From the NCBI RefSeq assembly GCF_037076345.1, contig NZ_AP024702.1, positions 3,782,001 to 3,846,000 of the forward strand: 64,000 bases of DNA, written 5' to 3'. A program made the translations under genes and the position numbers. Source of the DNA: Haloferula helveola. Lineage in GTDB: Bacteria; Verrucomicrobiota; Verrucomicrobiia; Verrucomicrobiales; Akkermansiaceae. The stretch's first letter is position 1. The number at the start of each line of letters is the position of its first letter. The notes beneath the pieces were generated by a model. That model saw nothing but the letters and a program-made list of their open reading frames with translations, ran no database searches and was not told the origin of the DNA. This document shows, one piece after another, positions 51,849 to 61,400 of this stretch.

Positions 51849-53057
51849 ATGAACTACCGCGACGCCATCGACTGGTTGTTCTCGACCCAGATGTTCGGGA
51901 TCAAACTCGGGCTTGAGGGGCCGACGCGTCTTCTCAAGCAGTTCCTCGCGTTTCCGGCCCACGGGGTGAAGGTGATCCATGTGGCGGGCACCAACGGCAA
52001 AGGTAGTACTTGCGCCATGATCGACTCGGTCGCCCGGGCAGCCGGGATTCGGAGCGGGCTGTTCACCTCGCCGCACCTGATCGATTTCCGGGAAAGGATC
52101 CGAGTTTCGGGGGTCGAGATCCCGGAAGAGGAGTGCGCGGAGTTGCTGACGCAGCTCAGGGAGCTGTGCGGACGGCTCGATCCGCACCCGACCTTTTTCG
52201 AGATCACCTTGGCCGCGGCGATGCGATGGTTCCGCGAGCGGGAGTGCGAGCTGATCGTGCTGGAAACCGGGATGGGAGGACGCCTCGACGCGACCACCGC
52301 GGTGCCGGCGGATGTCTGCGCGATCACTCCGGTGGGTCTCGACCATACGCAGTGGCTGGGCGACACCTTGGAAAAGGTGGCCATCGAGAAGGCGGGAATC
52401 ATGGTCGAGGGCAAGCCGGTGATATCATCCCCGCAGGAACCCGAAGTGCGCCGGGTTCTTGAGATGGAGGCCAACGAGCGAAGGAGCCCGCTGGAGTTCG
52501 TCTACGCGCCGCTGCAGGGATATCCGATCGGACTGGCGGGACCGCATCAGGCATGGAATGCCGCGGTGGCGCTCGAGTGCCTGCATGCGGCGGAAATTCC
52601 GCTCAGCTATGAGACCGTGCATCACGGGCTTTCGACCGTGCGTTGGCCGGGGCGGTTCGAGGTGATCGAACGGGACGGCAAAACCGTGGTCCTCGACGGC
52701 GCGCACAATCCGGACGGAGCCAAAGCGCTCGCCGTGGCGTGGAAGTCGCGCTTCGGAGAGACGAAGGCGGCCTTGGTTTTCAGTGCGGTGGCGGCGAAGG
52801 ATATCGCCGGTATCGCGGCCCAGCTCGCGCCGCTTGCATCGGAGATCCACCTGTGTCCGGTCGACTCGCCCAGGGTCGTGCCGACAGAGGAGTTGGCGAA
52901 GTTTTTCACCGGGTCCACCGAGTATCCCGACTTCGCAGCGGCGTTCGCGAAGGCTCTCGAGTCGGACGCCCCGGTCCTCGTGGCCGGTTCGCTGTTCCTC
53001 ATCGGTGAGGCCAAGGAACGGCTTGAGGGTGGAGACCGCGTGCGAAGCGACCAGTAA
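51849..53057 (+). CDS. folC: Bifunctional folylpolyglutamate synthase / dihydrofolate synthase
   Basis: 402 residues. Mur-ligase fold: P-loop IHVAGTNGKGSTCAMIDSVA, TSPHLIDFRERIRVSG, LETGMGGRLDATTAV, VGLDHTQWLGDTLEKVAIEK, and C-terminal VVLDGAHNPDGAKALAVAW. It adds glutamates to folate. Whether it also carries dihydrofolate synthase activity is inferred from size and from the absence of a second gene. Confidence 0.95.
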   Translation: MNYRDAIDWLFSTQMFGIKLGLEGPTRLLKQFLAFPAHGVKVIHVAGTNGKGSTCAMIDSVARAAGIRSGLFTSPHLIDFRERIRVSGVEIPEEECAELLTQLRELCGRLDPHPTFFEITLAAAMRWFRERECELIVLETGMGGRLDATTAVPADVCAITPVGLDHTQWLGDTLEKVAIEKAGIMVEGKPVISSPQEPEVRRVLEMEANERRSPLEFVYAPLQGYPIGLAGPHQAWNAAVALECLHAAEIPLSYETVHHGLSTVRWPGRFEVIERDGKTVVLDGAHNPDGAKALAVAWKSRFGETKAALVFSAVAAKDIAGIAAQLAPLASEIHLCPVDSPRVVPTEELAKFFTGSTEYPDFAAAFAKALESDAPVLVAGSLFLIGEAKERLEGGDRVRSDQ

Positions 53058-53116
53058 TCGGGTGTTCGCGAATTCGCGCTTGTCGGCCGGACTCCGGAGG
53101 TCGAAGAGTCGATGCG

Positions 53117-54220
53117 ATGACTCGGCGCCTGATGGTGGGACTTGGGATCGGTATCGGGCTGGTCGCGTTGTTCGCGTGGAGGGGGAGTCAGAAGGGTGAA
53201 CGGGAAGGCGAAACACCGGAATCTGCCGAGGTGTTGTCCGAGACTGAGGAGGAGGCAATGAACCGGATCGAAGAGGTTTTTGAGAGCCTGAGATCGGCGG
53301 ATGGGGAGTTGAGTTCTCGCGAGCTTCTCTCCGATCTCAAGATGGAGTTGCTGTTGATGCCGAGCGACGAAGCTTCCGAAGCGATCGTCTCGTTCCTCAA
53401 GGACGATTCGAGAAATGTCGCGACCGGTCTCCGGTTCGGCTTGGGGCTTGATCATCAACTCGACTCCGCTCCCACGCTCCGGGTCGCGTTGCTCGATTGG
53501 CTGGGAAAGATCGATCCCGAGAAGGCGGCCGAGTTGGCGGTGTCGATTCTTTCGACGTCAGGCGATCCGAACGAGTGGGCCATTTGCTTGCGCAACAAGG
53601 CCTTGGGCGACCCGAGCCAGGAGTCGCTCGACTTCGTGGAGAAGAAAGCGCTCGAAATGATCCGTCGTTCGGACTGGCGGACCAAGCCGACGATCAGCTA
53701 TCTGGAATCCTTCGACGTTCTGGTTCACACCAAGTCCACTGCGGCGGTCCCCGTGCTGGCCGAAATGGTCTCCGATCGTGGGAAGGAGGGCGAGGCCGTG
53801 GCGCATGCGGCTTTCCTGACCCTTGACCGTCTCGTGCAGCTTGCGCCGGAGAAAAGCATGAAGCGGCTGATGGAGGACCTGTCCGTGGCCGAGAGTCGGC
53901 CGACGATGCTCGCCCAGGTTGTCGCACGCGCCGACCTGCGCGATGCCGCACAGCGCTCGTGTGTCGAAGCCTACCTGCTCGACCCCGAGCGCAGCCCGGC
54001 GGAGATCGAAGCATTCGCGGCGATTTTTCCGAATGCGAACTTCATGGTTTCCGACAACTTGGTCAGTGAGACCGTCATTCCGGCTGGCGCCGAATTGGAG
54101 GCCAGAGAGCGCGCGGCACTGGGAGTGATCGACGGTTGGATGGCGGAGGAACGGTTCGAGCCCGTTCGAAGTTCGCTTGAGAGGATCCGCGAAAGGTTGG
54201 AAACCAGGGTGGTCGACTAG
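53117..54220 (+). CDS. Membrane-anchored helical repeat protein, unknown
   Basis: 367 residues from the ATG at 53117. One N-terminal membrane segment (LMVGLGIGIGLVALFAW), then an acidic linker and helical repeats reminiscent of HEAT or ARM repeats (ALLDWLGKIDPEKAAELAVS, AVPVLAEMVSDRGKEGEAVA, FLTLDRLVQLAPEKS). No motif gives a function. Many such proteins occur in this phylum. Its stop overlaps that of the opposite-strand PycTM-like gene. Confidence 0.6.
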   Translation: MTRRLMVGLGIGIGLVALFAWRGSQKGEREGETPESAEVLSETEEEAMNRIEEVFESLRSADGELSSRELLSDLKMELLLMPSDEASEAIVSFLKDDSRNVATGLRFGLGLDHQLDSAPTLRVALLDWLGKIDPEKAAELAVSILSTSGDPNEWAICLRNKALGDPSQESLDFVEKKALEMIRRSDWRTKPTISYLESFDVLVHTKSTAAVPVLAEMVSDRGKEGEAVAHAAFLTLDRLVQLAPEKSMKRLMEDLSVAESRPTMLAQVVARADLRDAAQRSCVEAYLLDPERSPAEIEAFAAIFPNANFMVSDNLVSETVIPAGAELEARERAALGVIDGWMAEERFEPVRSSLERIRERLETRVVD

Positions 54221-54807
54221 GCGCCCGGGGCCAGCGCCAGCATGACCACGAAGAAGAGCACGGAGGCGATCATGCCGATCAGGAAGATGTCGTAGCTGAT
54301 CCGCACCTGCTTGTATTTCAGACCGAGCGCGCGGCCGAGGTAGTAGACGTCCTGGATCATGCTTGAGAAGATGTAGTTCTCGTCCTTCAGCAATTCCCGC
54401 ATCGCCCAATCGAAGTCCTCGCGCTTCGAAGCGTGGAAGTTCCCGAAGAAGAGCAGGTTGGTTTTCCGCTGGCGAACGGCGTCGCGGGTGAAGGTGCCGG
54501 TTCCGACAGCTGGGCGGATGGAAAGAATGCTGAAGCTGAGGGAAACGAGGCACACGCAGAACATCAGGATCGTCGGCCAGAGGAGATGGGATTGCTCCTT
54601 GAGATGTGGAACGAGCAGGGTCGTCAGTGCGCCAATGATGATCGAGTTCGCGCAAATCATCACATAGGCCTTGTTGTCGGCGATGAAGGTGAACTCGACA
54701 TGGGTCGAGACCACATTTCGGAACATCGTGTCCGCGAAACCTTCGACGCGGGGGCTGAGTTCGATCGGTTCCGGGGCGTTTTCGGGACTCTGGGGGGATT
54801 CGTTCAT
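54217..54807 (-). CDS. Pycsar-type effector (PycTM/DUF5706-like) membrane protein, standing alone
   Basis: 196 residues. ADNKAYVMICANSIIIGALT (43-62) starts the first helix; helices follow at about 76-97 and 174-193. Between them, TNLLFFGNFHASKREDFDWA (116-135) and LGRALGLKYKQVRISYDIF (157-175) match the core pattern of Pycsar effector (PycTM) proteins, in which the first helices are followed by a cytoplasmic part and a conserved R/K-rich end before the last helix. PycTM effectors depolarise the membrane when cCMP or cUMP builds up in phage infection. No PycC pyrimidine cyclase gene lies beside it. It could also be a PycTM-like domain used for other signalling. Confidence 0.75.
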   Translation of the reverse strand: MNESPQSPENAPEPIELSPRVEGFADTMFRNVVSTHVEFTFIADNKAYVMICANSIIIGALTTLLVPHLKEQSHLLWPTILMFCVCLVSLSFSILSIRPAVGTGTFTRDAVRQRKTNLLFFGNFHASKREDFDWAMRELLKDENYIFSSMIQDVYYLGRALGLKYKQVRISYDIFLIGMIASVLFFVVMLALAPGA

Positions 54808-54972
54808 GGGGTTGGGTCGGGAGTGTCGAGCACGATGGATGCCTCTCTTCTTCCGAGATTGGCCCGGGAGCTGCAGCAGGGTGAATGAAATTCATGGAGG
54901 TAGGCATCTGTCATGCACCATATTCCTCACGCGAACCCGAATTGCCTTGTTCGCCCGAACGCCGGGTTGAGC

Positions 54973-57900
54973 ATGGGAGGAATGGTGTTTGGTCCGTTCC
55001 CCCGGATCGCGGTTCTTTTCCTGATGGTGCTTGGAGGTGCCATGGCGGAGCCGCCGAAAGAGGGTGGAGAGTTGGTGGTAGTGGAGAACCAGGTGGACCG
55101 GTCTCCGGCGACGACGGCGTGGACCAAGGCGGCGCTAGGTGACGCGGTCGGCTGGCAAGAGCAGGTCCGGACGGGCGAGCTGAGCCGCGCGGGGATCGAG
55201 CTTTCCACCGGTGGGGTGCTGCGACTCAGCGAACTGACCAGCTTGCGGCTCCAGCCACCGAAAAAACAGGACGACGATCCGCGCAGCCGGATCAACTTCA
55301 CGAAGGGCGCGGCCTACTTTTTCAGCCGGACCGAAAAGGAGGCGGACATCGAGACCCCGACGGCCAGCCTCAACATTCGCGGGACCGAGTTCGTTCTGGA
55401 AGTCGGCGCGAACGGGACCACGACGGTGACGATGATCGATGGCGCGGTCGGCCTGTCGAATGCCCTTGGCGCCATCGATCTGTCGAGCGGCGAGCAGGGG
55501 ATCGCCGAGCCCGGGCGGGCCCCGCGCAAGACGGCGGTGCTCGATGCCACGGAAGACATCCAGTTCTTCCTCTACTACCCGGGGATCGTCGATCCGGCCG
55601 GCTTCGACGGTCTCGGAGCGGCATTCGGGCCGTCGCGGAAGGCCTATGCCGATGGCGACCTGCTGAAGGCGCTCGAGCTGCTGCCGCAGCCGGTGAACGT
55701 GGCCGAGTTTCAGTTTGCCGCGGCGGTGAAGCTCGCGAGCGGGAGGATCGACGAGGTCGATGAGGATCTGCGGCGCGCCGGGGCCGGTCCGATGACCGAT
55801 TCGCTGCGGTTGCTGATCGATGTGGTGAAGAAGCCGGCGGCCGAGATGATCGATGCGGTCGCGCCGGCGACGCCCGAGGGCCGGTTGGCGATTTCCTACG
55901 TCCACCAGTCCGCGGGCGATCTTGAAGGGGCTCTGGCGGCGGCCAAAGAGGCGGTCGGGCAGTCGCCGGAGTTCGGTTTGGCGTGGGCGAGGGTGGCGGA
56001 GCTGGAGTTCGGGTTCGGGCGAAACGACCTGGCCGAGACTGCTGTCGATCGCGCGCTGGCACTCAGTCCACGCAACGCACAGGCGATCGCCTTGAAGGGC
56101 TTCCTCGCGCTGTCCAGAAGCAGGATTCCCGAAGCACGCGAATGGTTCGCCGCGGCACTCGAAATTGATCCGGCGCTTGGGAACGCTTGGCTTGGGCAGG
56201 GACTCGCGTTCTACCAGTCGTCGATGCCCGACGAAGCGCTGCGTTCGATCACCATCGCTGCCGCGGTGGAACCGAACCGCGCTTTCCTGCGTAGCTACCT
56301 CGGCAAGGCCTTCGCCGAGTCGGACAAAGACGATCGCGCGCTCCACGAACTGGGGCTCGCCCGGCGCTTCGATCCCGGCGACCCAACCGCGCCTCTCTAT
56401 CAGGCGCTCCTTGAACAACGTCTTTCGCAGTACAACCGAGGCATCGCCAACCTCGAGAAATCGGTCGAACTCAACGACAACCGCGCCGTCTACCGCTCCG
56501 GCTTCCTCCTCGACAAGGACCGCGCGGTGCGAGAGGCGAATCTCGCCTCGCTCTACGAAAACGTCGGGATGACCGAGACCAGTCTCGAGGAGGCGCGTCG
56601 GTCGGTGGTCAGCGACTACCTGAATCCGTCGGCCCACCTGTTCCTCTCGAACAGCGTCGACGCCCTGCGCGACCCGCGGCGGGTCTCGCTGCGCTACGAG
56701 ACTCCTTGGTTCAACGAGCTGCTGCTTGCCAATCTGTTCTCACCGGCGGGAACCGATCTGCTTGCCCAGAACATCTCGCAGCAGGAATACACCGCCCTGT
56801 TTCCGGAGAATCCTTTCGGGTTCTCGACCCGGACCCGCTACCGGGGCGACGGCGAGTTTCTCTCGACCGGTACCGCGCAGGGGAGGTTCGGCCGCTCGAG
56901 CGTCGCGCTCGACTACGACCTGTTCACCGCATCGGGTGACCGCCCGAACCGCGACATCGAGCGCTACACCGGGTATCTGCAGTTCAAGCAGGCGCTGAGC
57001 GAGCGCGACAGCCTCTACTTCAATTTCAAGTTCCAGCGGTTCCGCGGCGGTGACCTGCGGCAGCTCTACGACCCGACCACTTTCGATCCCGACTACCGCG
57101 TCGAGCAGGAGCAATCGCCGGTGGCGATCGTCGGCTACCAGCACGAGTGGTCGCCGGGCAGCCGCACCCTGGCGCTCGGCGGCATGCTCTCCGACCGGCT
57201 GCGGATCTCGGACAAATCGGCGACGTCGTTCGCGATGTTCATCGATCCGATGGCACCCGCGGTGTCGCCACCGCTGGCATTTCCCAGCGACATCGACCAG
57301 CTCCGCGAAACCGAGGTTTACTTCGGCGAGTTGCAGCATGTCTGGAGCGACGAGCGGCAGACCTTCCTCGTCGGAACCCGCTTCGACTGGGGTCGTTTCG
57401 AAACCGAGAACATCCTCTCGATGCAGCCGATTTTCGGCATCCTTCCCGGCGATCCATTCTACCTTAACGCCTCGCCCGACTACCGCCGTTGGGTCGCCTA
57501 CGCCTACTACACCCGGGAGCTGGTCAACGGACTGTGGGCAACACTCGGATTGGCCTACGACACGCAGGACTATCCGCTGAACACCAGCGTGCCACCGGTT
57601 TCCATGGCCGAGGGCAGCCGTTCGGAACTGCTGCCGAAGGCGGGCTTGGTGTGGACGCCGTGCAACGAGCTGACGTTCCGGCTCGGCTACGCGCGGTCAC
57701 TGGGTGGCGCGACCTTCGACGAGAGCGTGAGGCTCGAGCCGACCCAGGTCGCGGGCTTCACGCAGTCGTTCCGGACGCTGATCAACGAGTCGGAAGTCGG
57801 CGGGCTGTCGGCCCCGCTCTTCGACACGGCCGGAGCGAGCGTGCTGTGGAAGCTTCCCTGCCGGACCTACCTCGGAGCAGAGGGCTTCTTCCGCAGGGCC

Positions 57901-58437
57901 GAAGCGGTCCGGGGTGTCGGCGTTCTCGGTATCGATGTCGGGACTTTCGCCTACGACCGCGTGCTGCAGGTCGAGGAGGATCTCGAGTACGAGGAGTATG
58001 GCGGTTCGTTGCACGCCACCAAGCTGATCGACGACGAATGGTCGATCGGCAGCCGCTACACCGTCACTCGGGCCGAGCTCCAGCGCTCGTTTCCCGCCTT
58101 CACCGCGGCGGGGATCGGCGGCTTCAGCTCGGACCAGTCGTCCGAGCTCCACGATGCCGAGGCCTACATCATCTACAACCATCCGAGCGGATGGTACGGG
58201 CGGCTCAGCGGACGTTTTCTCTCGCAGGACAATGGCGGTTACACCCCGGCGCGGCCGGGCGACTCGTGGACGCAGATCGACTGCGCGATCGGCAAGCGCT
58301 TCTTCCACAACCGGGCCTCGGTCGAGGCCGGCGTGCTGAACCTCACCGACCGCGACTACCGCTTCAATCCCCTCATCACCCTCCCTGAACAACCCCGCGA
58401 GCGGACCTTCTACCTCGAGGTCCGCGCGGACTTCTAG
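54973..58437 (+). CDS. FecR-TPR-outer-membrane beta-barrel fusion protein
   Basis: 1154 residues from the ATG at 54973, chosen because VFGPFPRIAVLFLMVLGGAM is a signal peptide; an ATG at 54913 would add 20 residues. Domains in order: FecR-like (about 70-185; ELSTGGVLRLSELTSLRLQP, ASLNIRGTEFVLEVG), TPR repeats (about 300-545; GRNDLAETAVDRALALSPRN, GNAWLGQGLAFYQSSMPDEA), and a C-terminal barrel (about 580-1154) with alternating aromatic strands, TonB-receptor-like end (NLTDRDYRFNPL, RTFYLEVRADF). No TonB plug or TonB box is visible. It may be a poly- or oligomeric outer-membrane pore with a periplasmic sensor part. It begins 165 bases from the PycTM gene, on the opposite strand. Confidence 0.78.
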   Translation: MGGMVFGPFPRIAVLFLMVLGGAMAEPPKEGGELVVVENQVDRSPATTAWTKAALGDAVGWQEQVRTGELSRAGIELSTGGVLRLSELTSLRLQPPKKQDDDPRSRINFTKGAAYFFSRTEKEADIETPTASLNIRGTEFVLEVGANGTTTVTMIDGAVGLSNALGAIDLSSGEQGIAEPGRAPRKTAVLDATEDIQFFLYYPGIVDPAGFDGLGAAFGPSRKAYADGDLLKALELLPQPVNVAEFQFAAAVKLASGRIDEVDEDLRRAGAGPMTDSLRLLIDVVKKPAAEMIDAVAPATPEGRLAISYVHQSAGDLEGALAAAKEAVGQSPEFGLAWARVAELEFGFGRNDLAETAVDRALALSPRNAQAIALKGFLALSRSRIPEAREWFAAALEIDPALGNAWLGQGLAFYQSSMPDEALRSITIAAAVEPNRAFLRSYLGKAFAESDKDDRALHELGLARRFDPGDPTAPLYQALLEQRLSQYNRGIANLEKSVELNDNRAVYRSGFLLDKDRAVREANLASLYENVGMTETSLEEARRSVVSDYLNPSAHLFLSNSVDALRDPRRVSLRYETPWFNELLLANLFSPAGTDLLAQNISQQEYTALFPENPFGFSTRTRYRGDGEFLSTGTAQGRFGRSSVALDYDLFTASGDRPNRDIERYTGYLQFKQALSERDSLYFNFKFQRFRGGDLRQLYDPTTFDPDYRVEQEQSPVAIVGYQHEWSPGSRTLALGGMLSDRLRISDKSATSFAMFIDPMAPAVSPPLAFPSDIDQLRETEVYFGELQHVWSDERQTFLVGTRFDWGRFETENILSMQPIFGILPGDPFYLNASPDYRRWVAYAYYTRELVNGLWATLGLAYDTQDYPLNTSVPPVSMAEGSRSELLPKAGLVWTPCNELTFRLGYARSLGGATFDESVRLEPTQVAGFTQSFRTLINESEVGGLSAPLFDTAGASVLWKLPCRTYLGAEGFFRRAEAVRGVGVLGIDVGTFAYDRVLQVEEDLEYEEYGGSLHATKLIDDEWSIGSRYTVTRAELQRSFPAFTAAGIGGFSSDQSSELHDAEAYIIYNHPSGWYGRLSGRFLSQDNGGYTPARPGDSWTQIDCAIGKRFFHNRASVEAGVLNLTDRDYRFNPLITLPEQPRERTFYLEVRADF

Positions 58438-58464
58438 TCCCTGCCCAGCCCCGAATCCACGATC

Positions 58465-61400
58465 ATGAAAGCCCCCGTCGCGACTGCTCTGGTCTCCATC
58501 TCCCTGCTCCAATTGATCCATGCCGCAAGTCCTGTCGCTGATGCGGGCGCGGACATCGAGATCGTAGATTTGACCGGCGATGAATCGGTGACCGTCGCGC
58601 TCGATGCGAGCGGCACAACCGACACGGACGGGGATGTTGTCAGTTACACTTGGAGTTGGGCTGGCGGCAGTTCCAGCGGCCAGCTGGCGGAGGGTACTTT
58701 CCCCGCCACCGATGTTCCGGTCACTGTGACTCTTACCGTCACTGATTCCTCCAGCAACACGGACGTCGACACGGTCGAGGTTACGGTCTTCCGGAAGGAG
58801 ACGGCCCTCTTCACGGACTTCGAAGGACGTCTTGGGAATCTCGTCACAGGTACCGTTGCGGGAGAGACATTGGTCATCAGCAACGGGTTCTCCCACGACG
58901 GCGTCCATCGCCGGGTGGGCGGAGCGTGGGTCTACGATCCGATCCCCGATTTTCTGGACCCCAGCCGGGCCATCGATCCCGTCACTTTCCTGACCGGTGC
59001 GGTTGAACTCGGCGGTCAGGATGATCCCTACACACTGTACCGTTTCGACGGCACCGACTGGATCGAAAGTCCGGTCACTGCACCCGCCTCGATCATACCG
59101 ATGGTCGACCCCGTGAATGACATCCAGCAATTGCAGTATGCCGTCGATGCGCAGACCTTCCTCGTGTCGGACCGCTACAACAATCAGTATGGGGCATTCG
59201 GCGGACGCGTCTTCGTCTATGACTGGTCGGGTGACACCCTCGCCTTCAACGCGGAGCTTCTGCCGCCGGGCGGGGTTTCCGCCGGGGACAACTGGGGCGA
59301 TAAGATTGCCCTGGAGGATGACCTTATCGTCGTCACGAGCGAGAACAGCTCAGGTTTCGGTGCGGACCTCCAGATCTACCGGAAGGTCACGGGGTCGTGG
59401 ACTCATGAAGCCACGGTGGTCTCCGATGACCCTTCAGGAGAGGGCTTTTCGGCGTTCGAGCTGAGTATCGGGAACGGGCGGATCCTGGTAGGCACCACGG
59501 CTGCCGACGGGGTCACCGTTGTCGAGAAGGTTGGTGCCTCATGGGTGCAAACCGACATCGCTTCCATCACCTTCGGTATCCCCGGCTTCTTCGGTTACCA
59601 GATGAACGACGATGGGGAGTCGTTCATCGCCGACGACGAGTTCGCGAACATCATCCTTTTCGAGAAGGACGCCGTCTCCTCCGACTGGTCGACCGCGACC
59701 GTTTCTGAAAAGCGCCTCCTCGCCTCCGATCTGACTCCGCGGCGGTTCCTCTCTGTGACCGGATTCGACAACGATCTGGCAGTAGTCTCGGACCAGACCC
59801 TGGGCAGGGTGAGGGTCTACGACACAACGACCTACCGGCATGACATCAATGTCGAGCCGGTCGCGGATGCGGGCGCGGACATCTCAACGACCAGCTTCGA
59901 CGGGGAGGGGGTGCGCGTCTTTCTTAACGGTGGTCTTTCCAGTGACCTGAACGGCGATGTCCTGAGTGCGGTATGGACGTGGGACGGAGGAAGCGTGAGC
60001 GGACTGCAGGCCTTCGCCACCCTCGATCCCAGCGTGACTTCGGTGGAGCTCACAGTCACTGACGGGGCCGGCGGAGTCTCGCGCGACAGTATCAGCGTGG
60101 ACATCGAGAGCCCGCCTGTCATCAGCAGTATGCAGGATGTTGCGGTGGTGGATACCGACGGGGACGGCTCGATCCGGCTCCAAGTCAACGGTGCGGTGGA
60201 TTCGCAGGACAACCCGATCGTGGCGTGGAACTGGATATGGCCGGGAGGTACGTTTTCGGGCCAGTCTGGCCTCATCACGCTGGAGGATCCGGCCAACGGG
60301 AACTTCATCACCCTGGAAGTGATCGACTCGAAGGGCCTCGTGAGCCGCTCGCAGTTCGCCTTCAGTCTGATGCAGGACAATCCCTTCCCTGACTTCATCG
60401 TCCCGATCGACGGAGTGTCCCTCGACCGCTTCGGCTCCAGCGTCGCCATCTCGGATGGTACGGTCATCATCAACGCCGAGGACAAACCGACCGGTCCCGT
60501 CTACACCGGGGCAACATACCTTTCCGAGAACATCAACGATGTTTGGCAGCAGATCCGTCTGGCCAACGGCGAATTCACCGCATCCGCGGTCGTGATCGAC
60601 GGAGACTCCGCCTTTCTCGGCGCGAAACGCTACAACGACGGCACGGCCGACCGGGTCGGCGCGGTGAGGGTATTCGAGAGCCAGTCCGGGATCTGGACCG
60701 AGGTGCAGTTGCTGGAGATCCCCGAGACGGTCACGCCCTTTTACAGCGAATACGAGTTCGGGGCGTCGGTGGCGACGAGCGGAGACTGGCTGGCGGTGGG
60801 TACGCCGGGAGATAACACCGTCGCGAGCCGGGCGGGCTCCGTTTTCCTCTTCCAGCGGGTTGGCGGTACGTGGAGCTTCAGCCAGAAAGTCACACCGCCT
60901 GCCCCGTTCAACGTGGCGTTCACAAGCTTCGGCTCGGCAGTTGCTCTCCGGGGAGGCACTTTGGTCGTCGGCAGCACCAAGACGCAGGGCTTCGACAACG
61001 ACAGCGCGGCCTTCGTCTATGAGTTGGCGGCAGGCTCGTGGGGTCATGTTCATACCTTCACCAGCGACGGCTTCGAGCCGAACGGCACCATCGACACGGT
61101 CCAGGACAGCTATGCCGCGGCCCTTGCCGTGACCGACACCGAAATCCTTGTCGGTGCGCCCGGCGAACCGAACGACGGAGTGATCGAACTGTCCCGTGGA
61201 GTGGTCTACCGCTACACGAAGCCGGGCGGCACCTGGGCATCCGCCGGCAAGATTGTCCCGGTCATCGACACGGCGTTTGGCAGCGGGAGCTTCGGGACCA
61301 GCCTCTTCTTCCGCAGTGGGCATCTGCTGGTAGGCGATCCTTCCTTCATCATCCAAGACGGTGCGATCCGCGGCAAGGGCGAGGTCCATGTCTTCCGGGA

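Noticed and set aside
54837-54890. 17-codon reading frame MDASLLPRLARELQQGE ahead of the FecR fusion gene
   Set aside because: No ribosome-binding site or regulatory feature goes with it; it may be chance.
55135-56637. 500-codon open frame on the minus strand under the FecR-TPR part
   Set aside because: The plus strand has clear domains over the same bases; the minus-strand translation is Arg-rich and motif-free.
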